A stretch of 64,000 nt of DNA, taken from assembly GCF_904846185.1 (NCBI RefSeq), contig NZ_CAJGZQ010000007.1, positions 62,001 through 126,000 of the forward strand. The letters are read 5' to 3'. The notes under the pieces were generated by a model. That model was given only the letters and a program-made list of their open reading frames with translations, ran no database searches and had not been told where the DNA came from. This document shows, one piece after another, positions 36,710 to 46,905 of the stretch; the first letter of the stretch is position 1, and every line of letters starts with the position of its first letter. The stretch comes from Psychrobacter immobilis. GTDB taxonomy: Bacteria > Pseudomonadota > Gammaproteobacteria > Pseudomonadales > Moraxellaceae. The position numbers and the translations under genes are program-made.

Positions 36710-37935
36710 TGAGTGTCTTATCTTCTAAACCATCTAATCCTGACTCGAAAAATGCTCATGCTAAGCACGCTCGCAAACCTGCCAAACTAAAAGTGCTTAG
36801 CCGTTACGTCAAGCTGAACGCTTTGCTCGCAATCGTCGGAGCTGTCATAGGCTTGTGGGCATTACAGCTGGTATTCTCTTATTTGTCTGAGCTGGATTCG
36901 TTAGATGATAGCTATACGATGGGCGAGGCGATTAAGTATATTTTTTATCGCTCGCCTTATTTTTTAGAGCAATTTATTCCCACTGGCGCATTGCTAGGTG
37001 CAGTGGTCGGCTTGGGCTTGCTTGCCAATAAAAGTGAGCTGGTCGTGATGCGTGCCGCTGGCGTCAGCGTTTATCGTATCGTCGGTTGGGTGTTGCAGCC
37101 TGCTTTGATTTTTGTGTTGCTCGCATTGATTATCAATCAGTTCGTGCTGCCACACTCTAATCAATTGGCAAAAGAAATCAACGATGAAGACAGCAGTTCA
37201 TTGGTCACATCGGTACGCGGTTATTGGACGTTGCAGCCACGCTTTGAGAGTACAAAAGACGGCAGTGCCAAGCCAGATGGTAGCGATATTTTGTATATCG
37301 ATTATGCTGATGTGCAAGGCAATATCGGTGAAGTTAAACGCTGGCATTTAGACAATAATGGCAATCTGCAAACGGCCATTCACGCTGAGGGTGGTAAATA
37401 TATTGGTCGTGAACCTGTTAATCCTGCCAGTAGCAAACCGAGCGAGCAATATCGCTATGAGTGGCAGTTGAACAACATGACCAAGCTGATGATTAATCAG
37501 GGCTTTGAGAGTAGCCAAGCCATCTCACCGTCAGATACCTTAAGCCTGCCCTTTGCCCCTGAATCGGTGTATCTGCTTACTCGTAAGGCAGAGGATTTGT
37601 CATTGACTCAGCTGTATGAGCATCGTCAATTTATGCGCCAACAAGGCACACGCTCGTTGGAACACGAAGTTGCGTTTTGGCAAAAGCTACTATCGCCATT
37701 GTCGATATTGTCGCTGGTGATCGTTGCCTGTTCGTTTGTCTTTGGCTCACTGCGGACGCATAGCTTAGGCTTGCGTATCGTCGTAGCATTATTGTTTGGC
37801 TTGCTGTTTAGTTATGTGCAAGACTTGGTTGGCTTTGTCTCATTGGCGACTGGATTTTCGCCGTTATTAATGGTGATATTACCGATTATCGCCAGTGCGA
37901 TATTGGGTGGCTATTTGCTCAAACGGCAGATGTAG
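36709..37935 (+). CDS. lptG: LPS export permease LptG
   Basis: A 408-residue partner of LptF. After a basic 30-residue extension come KLKVLSRYVKLNALLAIVGAVIGLWALQLVF, the LLANKSELVVMRAAGVSVYRIVGWVL coupling region and the C-terminal three-helix block. The ATG shares its A with the lptF stop (TAATG), so the two are translationally coupled. A terminator follows. lptB is not in the window. Confidence 0.94.
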   Translation: MSVLSSKPSNPDSKNAHAKHARKPAKLKVLSRYVKLNALLAIVGAVIGLWALQLVFSYLSELDSLDDSYTMGEAIKYIFYRSPYFLEQFIPTGALLGAVVGLGLLANKSELVVMRAAGVSVYRIVGWVLQPALIFVLLALIINQFVLPHSNQLAKEINDEDSSSLVTSVRGYWTLQPRFESTKDGSAKPDGSDILYIDYADVQGNIGEVKRWHLDNNGNLQTAIHAEGGKYIGREPVNPASSKPSEQYRYEWQLNNMTKLMINQGFESSQAISPSDTLSLPFAPESVYLLTRKAEDLSLTQLYEHRQFMRQQGTRSLEHEVAFWQKLLSPLSILSLVIVACSFVFGSLRTHSLGLRIVVALLFGLLFSYVQDLVGFVSLATGFSPLLMVILPIIASAILGGYLLKRQM

Positions 37936-37953
37936 CCAGATATCATTTGCCAT

Positions 37954-37993
37954 AAAAAAGCCCGCTAGATCATGACGATTTAGCGGGCTTTTT
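37954..37993. terminator. Bidirectional terminator after lptG
   Basis: AAAAGCCCGCTA / TAGCGGGCTTTTT around a 13-base loop, between convergent genes. Confidence 0.88.
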
Positions 37994-38028
37994 GTTTACG
38001 CAGCTTTTAAGACATAAGCTTTTAAAGC

Positions 38029-38637
38029 TTAGTCTTTGGTCGCCATGGTAATCGTATAGGTTTTGCCTTGTTTGATCTTTTCGCTGTTGCCAAACACTTC
38101 GGTAAACGAGCGCTTCATAAACTGACGCAAGCCATTGATGGTGACCACATAAAAACGCCCACCTTTACGCATACGGGCATAGGCATCGAGGAAATATAAA
38201 TAATGCTGCTCTTTACCTACTTTGGCTGGCAAGTTTGACATCACAAGGCTAAAGTCTTTGTCTTTTGCCACGTGATTGAAGCCATTTGATAAATGCACAT
38301 CGACATTTTTTAGACCGTTTTTCTCACAATTTAGGCGTGCATATTCTACCGCCATAAAATCTTTATCAATCAACGTATGCAGACCATTTGGACATTCACG
38401 CGCTGCCGTCATACCGAGTACGCCGTAACCACAGCCCAAATCAATCGAGTCGTCATCCGCTTCAAAATCAATATAATCAAGCAGCATCAAGCTACCATCA
38501 TCGAGCTTTTGCGGTGAAAAAATTCCCCACGTGGTCGCAAAGTCAAACGGTGAACCCAGTACGTCTTGGCGAAAATTAATGTCTTCACGCCAGTGTTGGG
38601 CGTTTTTTAATAGTTCAGCAGGTGGTTTATGGCTCAT
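38029..38637 (-). CDS. RsmC-like class I SAM-dependent methyltransferase
   Basis: A 202-residue methyltransferase domain. The SAM-binding motif SIDLGCGYGVLGMTAA and the catalytic-loop variant VMSNLPAKVGK (in place of NPPF) are visible, followed by RKGGRFYVVTINGLRQFMKRSFTEVFGN. The sequence resembles the catalytic half of RsmC/RlmG 16S/23S guanine methyltransferases, without the N-terminal pseudo-domain. Substrate is not certain. Confidence 0.75.
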   Translation of the reverse strand: MSHKPPAELLKNAQHWREDINFRQDVLGSPFDFATTWGIFSPQKLDDGSLMLLDYIDFEADDDSIDLGCGYGVLGMTAARECPNGLHTLIDKDFMAVEYARLNCEKNGLKNVDVHLSNGFNHVAKDKDFSLVMSNLPAKVGKEQHYLYFLDAYARMRKGGRFYVVTINGLRQFMKRSFTEVFGNSEKIKQGKTYTITMATKD

Positions 38638-38761
38638 GGGATTCTCGGATAATAGATAAGTAAAAGGCGGTGTGTTGCTCAGTCATGCAGCGTGCACATC
38701 ATACGCGTATTGTAGCGAGAAAAAAGGGAGTTTGCACTCATGCTACGCTGACTAATCATAA

Positions 38762-39898
38762 TTAAAATCTATAGATTTTTTCGGCATTCCATCCTAAAAA
38801 CTGGATACCATCGTCGACGAGAACATCGCTAGGAATATGCAAAAGAGGGTTTGCACCCATCGGAAGAAGAGATGTAATTTTATCTTTCTGAACATCATTT
38901 AAGCTATTCCACCAATTTGGAGACACATATGAATTCTGAGAAGAGCTTAAGAATAGAGTTATTAAGGCACTAAAAATACATTCTTCATTTAGGTCTAACA
39001 ATGAATTTATAAAAGTATTCATCGCTTCTGCTGTTTGCAACCAACCGAAAAGCACAAAACCTTTTTGATGACTTGAAAATGCATTCAGCACCAAATGTTC
39101 AGGATTTTCTCTTAATTTAGATACACTTTGAATTAGATTGCCCTTAAAGTCGTGAGTGGGTTCAATTAAAGATGAAACCACAACAGGAATAGGGAGTGAA
39201 GACTCAATCATGAGAAAGCTATAAGGGTTATAGTTCTTTTTTAAAATATAGTGCGCTAAGTTGTCCTGAATTATAGATAATCCATCAATTGATTTTTTAA
39301 TACCTAATTTATATTCTTTTATAAAATCTTGAAATTTCAATTGGTGTATAAGTGGTGATCCTTTATCCATATCTCTCATGAAAACTGCATTAGATAATAA
39401 ACACTCTTGGTTATAAATTTCTTTTGCTACAGATCGATAGGTTAGTGCAACGCATTGTTTTTTTGTTCCTATAAAAGGTTTGTCTTCAAAACATGAAAAC
39501 AATAACTTATCGTGTTTTGCACAAAATCCTCTAAACGTAGAAGCATTATTGATACCTATCTTTTCTAGCTTAAGGTTTCCTTCGTTTTTATCTAAACTCG
39601 ATAGGTTCTGTTTTAGACCTAAAACATGATTAGTGTCATCAGCAATTTCAATCAAACCACTAGATTTAGAAACAGTATGGGCTTTTATAATGCTACTGCA
39701 TTCTGGATGTAGTTCTATAGGAGCATAGCAAGTCGCTATTTTAGACAGGTCGTTACCATGAGCCATAATCTCACCTGTCGTAAGAGGTTTTTGAAGTTCG
39801 CGATCTTTATGGCAACGTTTAAATTTTAATCCTGAACTGCACCAACATTTATCATTACGACCCATTTTGAGTATTTGATTGACATCAACTTTCATCAT
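38762..39898 (-). CDS. SEC-C zinc-motif protein of unknown function
   Basis: A 378-residue protein with an N-terminal SEC-C metal motif: GRNDKCWCSSGLKFKRCH (Cys18, Cys20, Cys29, His30). A second cluster of possible ligands follows: Cys67 and His74 in CSSIIKAHTVS, His91, then Cys126 and His129 in STFRGFCAKHD, reminiscent of a treble-clef fold; the rest is mixed alpha/beta with no known motif. The gene is clearly AT-rich compared with xerC and the methyltransferases around it. Its start lies two bases after the xerC stop, and its GAGG ribosome-binding site is inside the last xerC codons, so it would be translated from the xerC transcript. Function unknown; a mobile or defence-associated role is speculation. 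Confidence 0.75.
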   Translation of the reverse strand: MMKVDVNQILKMGRNDKCWCSSGLKFKRCHKDRELQKPLTTGEIMAHGNDLSKIATCYAPIELHPECSSIIKAHTVSKSSGLIEIADDTNHVLGLKQNLSSLDKNEGNLKLEKIGINNASTFRGFCAKHDKLLFSCFEDKPFIGTKKQCVALTYRSVAKEIYNQECLLSNAVFMRDMDKGSPLIHQLKFQDFIKEYKLGIKKSIDGLSIIQDNLAHYILKKNYNPYSFLMIESSLPIPVVVSSLIEPTHDFKGNLIQSVSKLRENPEHLVLNAFSSHQKGFVLFGWLQTAEAMNTFINSLLDLNEECIFSALITLFLSSSQNSYVSPNWWNSLNDVQKDKITSLLPMGANPLLHIPSDVLVDDGIQFLGWNAEKIYRF

Positions 39899-39900
39899 AA

Positions 39901-40839
39901 CTAACCTCGCGGATGATGTGCTGCATGTAACTGTTGCAATCTCGCTGTCGCCACGTGGGTATAGATTTGAGTGGTTGATAAATCACTGTGTCCAAGCAAT
40001 AACTGCACGCTACGCAAGTCTGCGCCATGATTTAGTAGATGGGTGGCAAAAGCATGACGTAAGGTATGCGGTGATAGCTCTTTGTCGATACTGGCGACTT
40101 TTGCATATTTCTTCAGCAAATACCAAAAATTCTGCCGCGTCATATAGCCACCTTGCGCCGTCAAAAATACCGCTTGGCAATTTCCTGACTTTAAATGTGC
40201 AATCAAATCACCACGAGCATGCGTTAGATAGTCTTCTAACGCATCGCTAGCATATTCGCCTAGTGGTACCAATCGCGTTTTATTGCCTTTCCCCGTGATT
40301 TGTAGCCAGCCAGAGTTTAGATTCACTTGCTCTAATGAGAGATTAATCAACTCGCTCACCCGCAGACCGCAGGCATATAGCACCTCTAACATGGCTTTAT
40401 CACGCAGTCCGAGCGCGGTGCTGGTATCAGGCGCGGCAAGGAGATTATCGACATCTGCTTCTGCTAAGTCTTTGGGTAATGGACGACCAAGCTTTGGGCT
40501 TTTGATACGCTCGCAAGGATTGTCTTCACGCAGATTACTGGCAATCATCCACAGATAAAACTGCCGCAAGCTTGAGAGCATACGTGCTTGGGTACGTGGG
40601 GTTTTGCCATCTTGAGTAAGCGTTGATAAGCAGTGCAGCACGTCATCAGGCTGCCAGCGTGTCAGGGCAATAGGATTGGTCAGCTCGCATGAGCGCAGGT
40701 CGCGCACATACGCATTACGAGTACGAGTCGCTAGACCACGTGCCAACATGGCTTGACGAAACTCAGTCACATAACTGGGTTCGTCATCTACTGCCAGCGC
40801 CTTAGGTTGGCGCTGTTGCACGGCACGATCACGGCTCAT
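39901..40839 (-). CDS. xerC: Tyrosine recombinase XerC
   Basis: A 312-residue recombinase resolving chromosome dimers at dif with XerD. The N-terminal SAM-like core-binding domain is followed by the catalytic domain: Arg in YACGLRVSELINL, Lys in TGKGNKTRLVPLG, HTLRHAFATHLLNHGADLRSVQLLLGHSDLSTTQIYTHV with both His/Arg and the nucleophile Tyr. The last five residues and stop overlap the ribosome-binding site of the SEC-C gene. Upstream methyltransferase gene is 24 bases away on the same strand. Confidence 0.95.
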   Translation of the reverse strand: MSRDRAVQQRQPKALAVDDEPSYVTEFRQAMLARGLATRTRNAYVRDLRSCELTNPIALTRWQPDDVLHCLSTLTQDGKTPRTQARMLSSLRQFYLWMIASNLREDNPCERIKSPKLGRPLPKDLAEADVDNLLAAPDTSTALGLRDKAMLEVLYACGLRVSELINLSLEQVNLNSGWLQITGKGNKTRLVPLGEYASDALEDYLTHARGDLIAHLKSGNCQAVFLTAQGGYMTRQNFWYLLKKYAKVASIDKELSPHTLRHAFATHLLNHGADLRSVQLLLGHSDLSTTQIYTHVATARLQQLHAAHHPRG

Positions 40840-40863
40840 AACTTGGTACTCGATGGGTGAATG

Positions 40864-42066
40864 TTAGATAAGCGTTAGACACCATAATGAAGTGACTTCA
40901 GCACTGCGAGCGACATGTAGAGGGTCTGTACCATCTTGGCTGCGACCATGTTTAGGTTGGGTGTCCAGACGATATTTTACCGCCAATCCAGCATCAGCAA
41001 ACAAGCCTAATAACTCATCACGGGTGCGCAGTTGCAGGTGCTCAGCTAAGTCTGACATTATCAACCAAAGCTCTCCTTGCTCAGCTAAGTGCTGTTTGGC
41101 ACCTTGCAATACCCCACGAAGCATCGTGCTCTTGGCATCATAAACGGCGTACTCAAGAGACGAGCTTGGCTTAGCAGGTAACCAAGGCGGATTACATACA
41201 ATCAGATTGGCGAGTGGTGCATCAGTCGGATACAAATCCGCTTGCTGCAATTGTACGGCAGGTAACTCTAATCGTGTAAAATTCTCGTTGGCACAGGCCA
41301 AAGCACGTGGATTTAAATCCGTTGCTATCACTTGCGGAACACCGCGCTGCGCTAAGATAATAGCCAGCAATCCCGTGCCGGTACCGATGTCATAGGCGAC
41401 ATCATGGCTTGCTGGTAGCGGTGCATCGAGCAATAGCTGTACATATTCATGACGGGTTGGTGCAAACACACCATAATGCGGGAAAATTGATAACCCTAAG
41501 CTGTCTATTGGGACGCCTTTTTCGCGCCATCCTGCCGCACCAAGTGCGCCTTGCAAGTCACGAAACGACAGCACGCAAGACTCATCCATCGCCTTATCTA
41601 AAGGGCCAAAAGCTGCTGTACAGGCTGCACTGACATCGGGCGCGCGGCGTAGTTGGCTGACATAGTTGGCATCAAGCTCTAATAGCAAACGGCTTAATAT
41701 GCGCGAACGCTGCGCTTGCAGTTGGCGCTGTTGATGAAAGAGGTTGGGAATTTCTTTAGAGTTGCTTGAATCAGGTTCTGTTGTAGATTTAGCCGCTTTT
41801 TTTGCTTTACGCAGCTCAGAGCGCTCATTGGTACGATCTATGCGACGACCGAGCGCTTGTAGCAACTGGCGTGCATTATGAAAGTCGCCGCGCCATAGCA
41901 GTGAGCTGCCTTCGCACGCCAAGCGGTAAGCGTCATCAGCGGTCGTTGTATCATCGACCAATACAATGCTCGCAGGTGGCATATGATTGCTTTCAGACAA
42001 CCAAAGGGCATTACGTAGAGTTTCGTTTTCTTGCCATTGTACATACTGCTTTTCTGTTTGTAACAC
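40864..42066 (-). CDS. Class I methyltransferase with NPPW motif
   Basis: A 400-residue protein. The N-terminal 200 residues are poorly characterised and include a Lys-rich low-complexity segment. The C-terminal half is a HemK/PrmC-like SAM methyltransferase: AYDIGTGTGLLAIILAQRG, IATDLNPRALACANEN, and the catalytic LIVCNPPWLPAKPSS, which in relatives methylates an amide or exocyclic amine. Target unknown. Translation appears to begin at a GTG (42066) with TAGG 7 bases upstream. It probably heads an operon with xerC and the SEC-C gene. Confidence 0.78.
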   Translation of the reverse strand: MLQTEKQYVQWQENETLRNALWLSESNHMPPASIVLVDDTTTADDAYRLACEGSSLLWRGDFHNARQLLQALGRRIDRTNERSELRKAKKAAKSTTEPDSSNSKEIPNLFHQQRQLQAQRSRILSRLLLELDANYVSQLRRAPDVSAACTAAFGPLDKAMDESCVLSFRDLQGALGAAGWREKGVPIDSLGLSIFPHYGVFAPTRHEYVQLLLDAPLPASHDVAYDIGTGTGLLAIILAQRGVPQVIATDLNPRALACANENFTRLELPAVQLQQADLYPTDAPLANLIVCNPPWLPAKPSSSLEYAVYDAKSTMLRGVLQGAKQHLAEQGELWLIMSDLAEHLQLRTRDELLGLFADAGLAVKYRLDTQPKHGRSQDGTDPLHVARSAEVTSLWCLTLI

Positions 42067-42186
42067 GTAATAGCCTACCTTCTGTGAATGATACTTTGCT
42101 CGGAATACAAAGATATCTTTATATTGTTTATTGCGCTGTCAATGTTCTGCTGTGATCAATGCTTTGCTGCGGTCACTTGAGTGCAT

Positions 42187-42522
42187 TTAAGCGCTTTTTT
42201 TCTTAACCAAATAACGATAAAGCGTGGCGCTGATTGGTGCATCCTCATCGCCAGTGACCATTATTTCATCGGGATCGACGTTTAGATTTACATTTTCAGC
42301 AAGCGTTTCTTGCTGCACAAGCTCATGTCCCAAATGACGACAAAAATTAGGAATGTCACGAGTGGTGGCTGGGTCGGTGGCGAGTATTTCAATCACCTCA
42401 CCAGCATCAGCGTTACGGATGGTTCGATGCAGCATCATGACTGGCTCAGGGCAAATCAGCCCTTGAGTGTCTAAATGATGATTGATCGTCGTTTGTATGG
42501 TAGAAGTGCTCATAATAGTCAT
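42187..42522 (-). CDS. tusA: Sulfur carrier protein TusA
   Basis: A 111-residue TusA-family protein. [16 protein letters not shown] has the persulfide-carrying Cys in the CPxP motif, followed by [28 protein letters not shown]. TusA relays sulfur from IscS toward tRNA 2-thiouridine. It is longer than E. coli TusA (81) through N- and C-terminal extensions. The true start may be the ATG three codons in. Confidence 0.9.
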   Translation of the reverse strand: MTIMSTSTIQTTINHHLDTQGLICPEPVMMLHRTIRNADAGEVIEILATDPATTRDIPNFCRHLGHELVQQETLAENVNLNVDPDEIMVTGDEDAPISATLYRYLVKKKSA

Positions 42523-42573
42523 TTAAATCGATAATATAAGGTGAAAGTTTTTTGTGTCATTTATAAGTATGCT

Positions 42574-43053
42574 TTATGCTTCTTCAGCGGTTTCAGTGTT
42601 TTTTTCTGCTTCTAGAAAATTAAAAAAGCGCTTAAAGCTCACTTTAAATAAAAACGCCACACCTAGCCAACAGGACAATCCTAACCAGGCGGTATCAGCG
42701 AATAATAAGCCACCAACCAATATGATGGTCGATACGCCAATGCTCATGGCAATCATCGACGCTTGGTTTAATCGATAACGATAAATCACCAGCGCATCAT
42801 AAATAGTAATAGGAATCGTAAGCGCAACCAAGGCATAAGGCAAGTTATAGAAAAGTTGATAAAGCAGTTGATTGTCATGAAAGGCTTTGATACTAGCAAT
42901 GGTGCCAAAGACCATAAAGGCGAGAATAGCGGCATAAATGAGATAAATCGCTATTTGATTCGCTCGCTGAGCGCCTTTGATACGGGCGATGGCAAGCGGC
43001 GCAAAACCATGTTGCGATTTGTTTTGCAGGGAGTGGTCTGAGACAGTGGTCAT
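42574..43053 (-). CDS. Four-helix membrane protein, unknown
   Basis: A 159-residue protein with a soluble N-terminus of about 30 residues, four hydrophobic segments (about 33-53, 66-84, 97-117, 119-138) and an acidic tail. I do not recognise the family. It lies between tusA and ruvX on the same strand. Confidence 0.7.
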   Translation of the reverse strand: MTTVSDHSLQNKSQHGFAPLAIARIKGAQRANQIAIYLIYAAILAFMVFGTIASIKAFHDNQLLYQLFYNLPYALVALTIPITIYDALVIYRYRLNQASMIAMSIGVSTIILVGGLLFADTAWLGLSCWLGVAFLFKVSFKRFFNFLEAEKNTETAEEA

Positions 43054-43145
43054 AATAATCAGGTATTTATCCGTGTAGAGTGACGATATGTCAGAATTGG
43101 CGGTGTTTTAATTAAGAGTGTTTTAACAGCAGGTTTATCGCTGAC

Positions 43146-43676
43146 TTAATCGGCCTTGATAGCGTCGATGGCGATACTGCTACTGGGGTCAGCGAAATAA
43201 GTCGACATCAGAATGCAGGCAGAGATATCATCAATTGGGTCGCGTTCATGCTTAATCCAACCATTCTCCCACGCGATCTCACGCGCTGCCACTGAGGTTA
43301 GACGCTCATCACACAGGCTCACGACCACTGGTAGATGCTGTTCCATGACTCGATGCGCCAGACGACGGGCAAATTTGTGCGCACGCTTAGACAGCATTGA
43401 GCTGCTGCCATCCATATTAAGTGGCAACCCAACCACCACTTTTGCCACGCCCCAGACTTTGATAATACCGAGCAGATTGTCCCAATCAGGCTGACCATTA
43501 TTCATCGCTAAAATATCAAAGGCACGCGCAGTCTCGGTAATGGTATTACCCAGCGCCATGCCCATCTTTTTTACCCCGTAATCGAGCGCCAAAATAAGAT
43601 GAGGCTTAATAGCGGGTTCCGCCACAGTAGTGTCAGCAGTTTCGATTTTAATGCTCGTATCAGACTCTACCATCAT
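43146..43676 (-). CDS. ruvX: Putative Holliday junction resolvase RuvX/YqgF
   Basis: A 176-residue RNase H-fold nuclease. LILALDYGVKKMGMALGNTIT carries the first catalytic Asp, VVVGLPLNMDGS the family glycine/proline loop, VVSLCDERLTSVAARE the Asp-Glu-Arg motif, and DPIDDISACIL the final acid. In E. coli it is implicated in pre-16S rRNA 5'-end processing. The next gene upstream, yqgE, is its usual neighbour. Confidence 0.93.
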   Translation of the reverse strand: MMVESDTSIKIETADTTVAEPAIKPHLILALDYGVKKMGMALGNTITETARAFDILAMNNGQPDWDNLLGIIKVWGVAKVVVGLPLNMDGSSSMLSKRAHKFARRLAHRVMEQHLPVVVSLCDERLTSVAAREIAWENGWIKHERDPIDDISACILMSTYFADPSSSIAIDAIKAD

Positions 43677-43781
43677 TATGCATACTTCCTATTTCTATTG
43701 GGCGTGATTCATTTAGCTTAACGGCTTTAATTTAAATGCATCTTTAGTTTAAATGAATAATTTAACAATCATAACCAATCG

Positions 43782-44345
43782 TTAAGCATGACCAATATCA
43801 CTGCTAAGGTAATCAAAGTTCACCCCAATCTTATCCGCAGCAATTTGCCAGCGTTCTTCGAATGGTGTATCAAACAATAAGTTTAAATCAGCAGGACAAA
43901 CGAGCCAGTCGCCATTATTAAGTTCTTGATCGAGCTGTTTTTTACCCCAACTGGCATGACCCAAGCACAGCTGATAATGCCCAACGCCTTGACCTGCGGC
44001 GATACGCTTAAGGATATCTTGACTGGTGGTAATACAGACGTTTTCTGAGATTGCAAAAGACGATGCCCACTCAGGCTGCCCCGTATGCAGCACAAAGCCA
44101 ACCTCTGGATACATCGGGCCACCGTCTAATGCCACATCTTCCATCACTTGCGCATCCGTCACCTCAATGTCTAAATCTTCTAGCAGTTTGCCCACGCGTG
44201 CCTGCTCTAATGGACGATTGACCATCAGACCAAGTGCGCCATGTTTATCATGGCGGCAAATATAAATCAGCGCCTGCTCAAACCTTGGGTCTGACAGCTC
44301 GGGTGCCGCGATTAAAAAATGATGGGTCAAATTGGCTTTAGACAT
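43782..44345 (-). CDS. YqgE/AlgH family protein
   Basis: A 187-residue protein with the full family pattern: [56 protein letters not shown] and [27 protein letters not shown]. Function is not established (linked to alginate regulation in Pseudomonas). It forms the conserved yqgE-ruvX pair, about 105 bases apart. Confidence 0.93.
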   Translation of the reverse strand: MSKANLTHHFLIAAPELSDPRFEQALIYICRHDKHGALGLMVNRPLEQARVGKLLEDLDIEVTDAQVMEDVALDGGPMYPEVGFVLHTGQPEWASSFAISENVCITTSQDILKRIAAGQGVGHYQLCLGHASWGKKQLDQELNNGDWLVCPADLNLLFDTPFEERWQIAADKIGVNFDYLSSDIGHA

Positions 44346-44492
44346 AGAGACAAACGCACCCTAATGTTGAAGGTAAAATAACAGAAATGACACACCACTA
44401 TATGGTGATACTGAGGTGAAAATCAACCAAAGCAAATATTTAGCAGTGATGAGACACAGCGCTGCACAACTGGTTGATGAATGACCAAGCCT

Positions 44493-46172
44493 TTATTTCA
44501 CATCGGTCAATAAACTACGTGCATGGTCGCGGGTGACGTCAGTGATGATCACACCGCCAGACATGCGTGCCAGCTCGTCGACTTGCGCGCTATCAGTTAG
44601 TATTAATAGCTCGCTTTCGGTCTGCTCGTCATGATGTTTTTGTACTAAGATATGCTGATGCGCTTGCGCCGCGACTTGTGCTTGGTGAGTAATGGCCAGT
44701 AGCTGCTGCGTCTGCCCAAGCGCGCGTAGTAGCTCACCGACCACTTGCGCCGTACCGCCACTGATACCGACATCGACTTCATCAAATACCAGCATAGGTT
44801 TTGCGGCATTATTATCGGCATTGGTTGCTTGCATTACTTGCATTACCAGTGCCATTCGTGACAGCTCACCGCCTGAGGCAATCTTATGTAATGGCTGCAT
44901 CGGCATACCGACGTTGGCGCTAAATAATAAATCAATATCATAGCAACCTTGCGCACTATATTGGCTGGTATCGGCTTTTTTGGTAAAGACAAACTCGCAG
45001 CGGGCATTGGGTAGCGCGAGCGGTTGTAGCTGCTGCATTAATTGTTTGCTGACGATCGGCGCGGCTTTCGAGCGTTCTTTATTTAACTGAGTGGCGAATG
45101 CAAGATAGTCTTGCCAAGCCTGTTCAATTTGTGCCGCCATCGCATCACTGCTTGGCTCGTTTTCTAGCTGCTCTAATTGCGCTTCCCAGCCCTTTGCTTC
45201 ATCGATTAAGTCGCTCGTTGGCAAGCTATGTTTACGTGATAAGCGATGTCCTAAGCTGATAAGACTGTCTAGTGTCTGCAAGCGCTCAGGATCAGGCAAC
45301 TGTTGCTCAGCATAATCTGACAGTAAGCCTGTTACCTCTGTGATTTGTTGCTGTGCTAAATGCAGTTGCTCGGAGGCTTGCTCAAAGGTTTGACTGACAC
45401 TCATTTGGTTATCACAAAGCTTAATCGCTTGCCCAAGCAAAGTCATCACATCTGGCTCATCCGTGTCATTGTCGAGCAGATGTAAGCCATGACTGGCCTC
45501 TATCATGAGGGCTTCGATATTAGACAGCTCTTCGTGTTCTGCTTCAACTTCTGCATAATCAACCGCCAATAACGGCGCAATATCAGCAAGTTGGCTTTGC
45601 AAAAGCTCAATACGATCTTGACGTTGAGCCTCACGGCTCGCAATGTCGTCAGCACGGCGTTTGAGCTGCTGGTAAATTTGATAGCTACTGGCAGTTTGTA
45701 AAGCTAGAGACGTAATTTGTGCCATCTCGTCGAGCCATTGCACCACAAACTGTGGCTTGAGTAATGCCTGTTGAGCGTGCTGACTATGGATATTAACTAA
45801 CAATGCACCTAAGCTTTTGAGCTCCGCCAAGCTGACAGGCGTGCCATTTAACCACGCTTTTGAGCGTCCGGTATTGCTGAGCTGACGGCGAATCAGTACT
45901 TCAGGTTCTTCTAGTGCTCTATCATTTTTGGCAAACCAATCAGCAATGACACTGTTATGCTCCACATCAAACTGCGCATAAATATCGGCTTGCGCCGCCC
46001 CATGTCTGACCATCGCACTGTCTGCGCGCTCACCAACACATAAAGACAGCGCATCCAATAATAATGACTTGCCAGCACCGGTCTCACCCGTGATGACATT
46101 GAAGCCTTCAGCCACACTCAGCTCATGCTGAGCGATCAACGCAAACTGATGTAAAGTTAATGATACTAGCAT
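44493..46172 (-). CDS. recN: DNA repair protein RecN
   Basis: A 559-residue SMC-like ATPase for double-strand-break repair. FNVITGETGAGKSLLLDALSLCVGER holds Walker A near the N-terminus; two long coiled-coil arms follow; the C-terminal part has the signature IASGGELSRMALVMQV and Walker B MLVFDEVDVGISGGTA. The ATG at 46172 follows AGAGG by 5 bases. No LexA-type CTG-N10-CAG box was seen upstream. Confidence 0.96.
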   Translation of the reverse strand: MLVSLTLHQFALIAQHELSVAEGFNVITGETGAGKSLLLDALSLCVGERADSAMVRHGAAQADIYAQFDVEHNSVIADWFAKNDRALEEPEVLIRRQLSNTGRSKAWLNGTPVSLAELKSLGALLVNIHSQHAQQALLKPQFVVQWLDEMAQITSLALQTASSYQIYQQLKRRADDIASREAQRQDRIELLQSQLADIAPLLAVDYAEVEAEHEELSNIEALMIEASHGLHLLDNDTDEPDVMTLLGQAIKLCDNQMSVSQTFEQASEQLHLAQQQITEVTGLLSDYAEQQLPDPERLQTLDSLISLGHRLSRKHSLPTSDLIDEAKGWEAQLEQLENEPSSDAMAAQIEQAWQDYLAFATQLNKERSKAAPIVSKQLMQQLQPLALPNARCEFVFTKKADTSQYSAQGCYDIDLLFSANVGMPMQPLHKIASGGELSRMALVMQVMQATNADNNAAKPMLVFDEVDVGISGGTAQVVGELLRALGQTQQLLAITHQAQVAAQAHQHILVQKHHDEQTESELLILTDSAQVDELARMSGGVIITDVTRDHARSLLTDVK

Positions 46173-46905
46173 CAACGCCTCTCATGACAGACAATAGACT
46201 TCATATACATCTTAAGAAGCCATATATAAAATAGGGTAGATAAGGGAGTGAAATTATTCATTTAACCGTGTTAATGAGATAAATATTATAGGCAAATAGT
46301 ATGGTGTTAAACGCGCTTAAATACAAACTTTCAAGCGATGTATAATAGATTTTATTGTTGGAAGATTACCATAAAACTGTCAAAAACTGGCTATGAGTCA
46401 TCATCATAATATTCACAATATCAATCATTAAGGTGATTAAGCCTGTCAAAATGATGGCTGTATACTAAGCATGGTTGCGGATTAAACTTATAAAAATAGC
46501 CCAATTGTAGTGATCAGGTGCTGACTCAAAAAAAGGTGAGTAAGTAAGTTTAGGATTCGCATCAAACAGCATTTTCCTAGTCGCTTTAACAAACTTTATA
46601 GATATAATGTGGTAGCATAATCTCACATAATGATAAACTCTTCTGATTAGATTAGTGCAGTGTAATACACGATAACGAGTCATAATTTTGTAAAATGATA
46701 GGCGTATAGTTGGAAGAGTATGCCACTCGGTCATTATTCTAAAGTATTTTCATAGAACCTGTGGCTAGCTTTAGCGCACAGATATCTAGTATAGAAGGAT
46801 ACAGTACGTAGTACAGAGGTGTCGGTTAACGACGCAACTCTGGCGGTACTCTAACCAATTACTTATTTTTTAGTTTCGTAATGATTATTTGATAAGGAAG
46901 CCACT
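46173..46905. other. Long divergent intergenic region recN / ppnP
   Basis: 733 AT-rich bases. No convincing gene, repeat or tRNA was found; an open frame at 46465-46734 on minus lacks a ribosome-binding site and recognisable features. AAGGA at 46891-46896 serves ppnP. Confidence 0.4.

Noticed and set aside
38527-38534. CACGTG-containing words near 38527 and 39950 as parS sites
   Set aside because: They share only the central hexamer and lack the TTTC/GAAA arms of parS.
39901-40839. xerC as integrase of a mobile element carrying the SEC-C gene
   Set aside because: All motifs and length fit housekeeping XerC, and no attachment repeats or element genes are near.
46465-46734. 89-codon frame on minus in the recN/ppnP gap
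   Set aside because: No ribosome-binding site, no recognisable motif, composition of non-coding AT-rich DNA.
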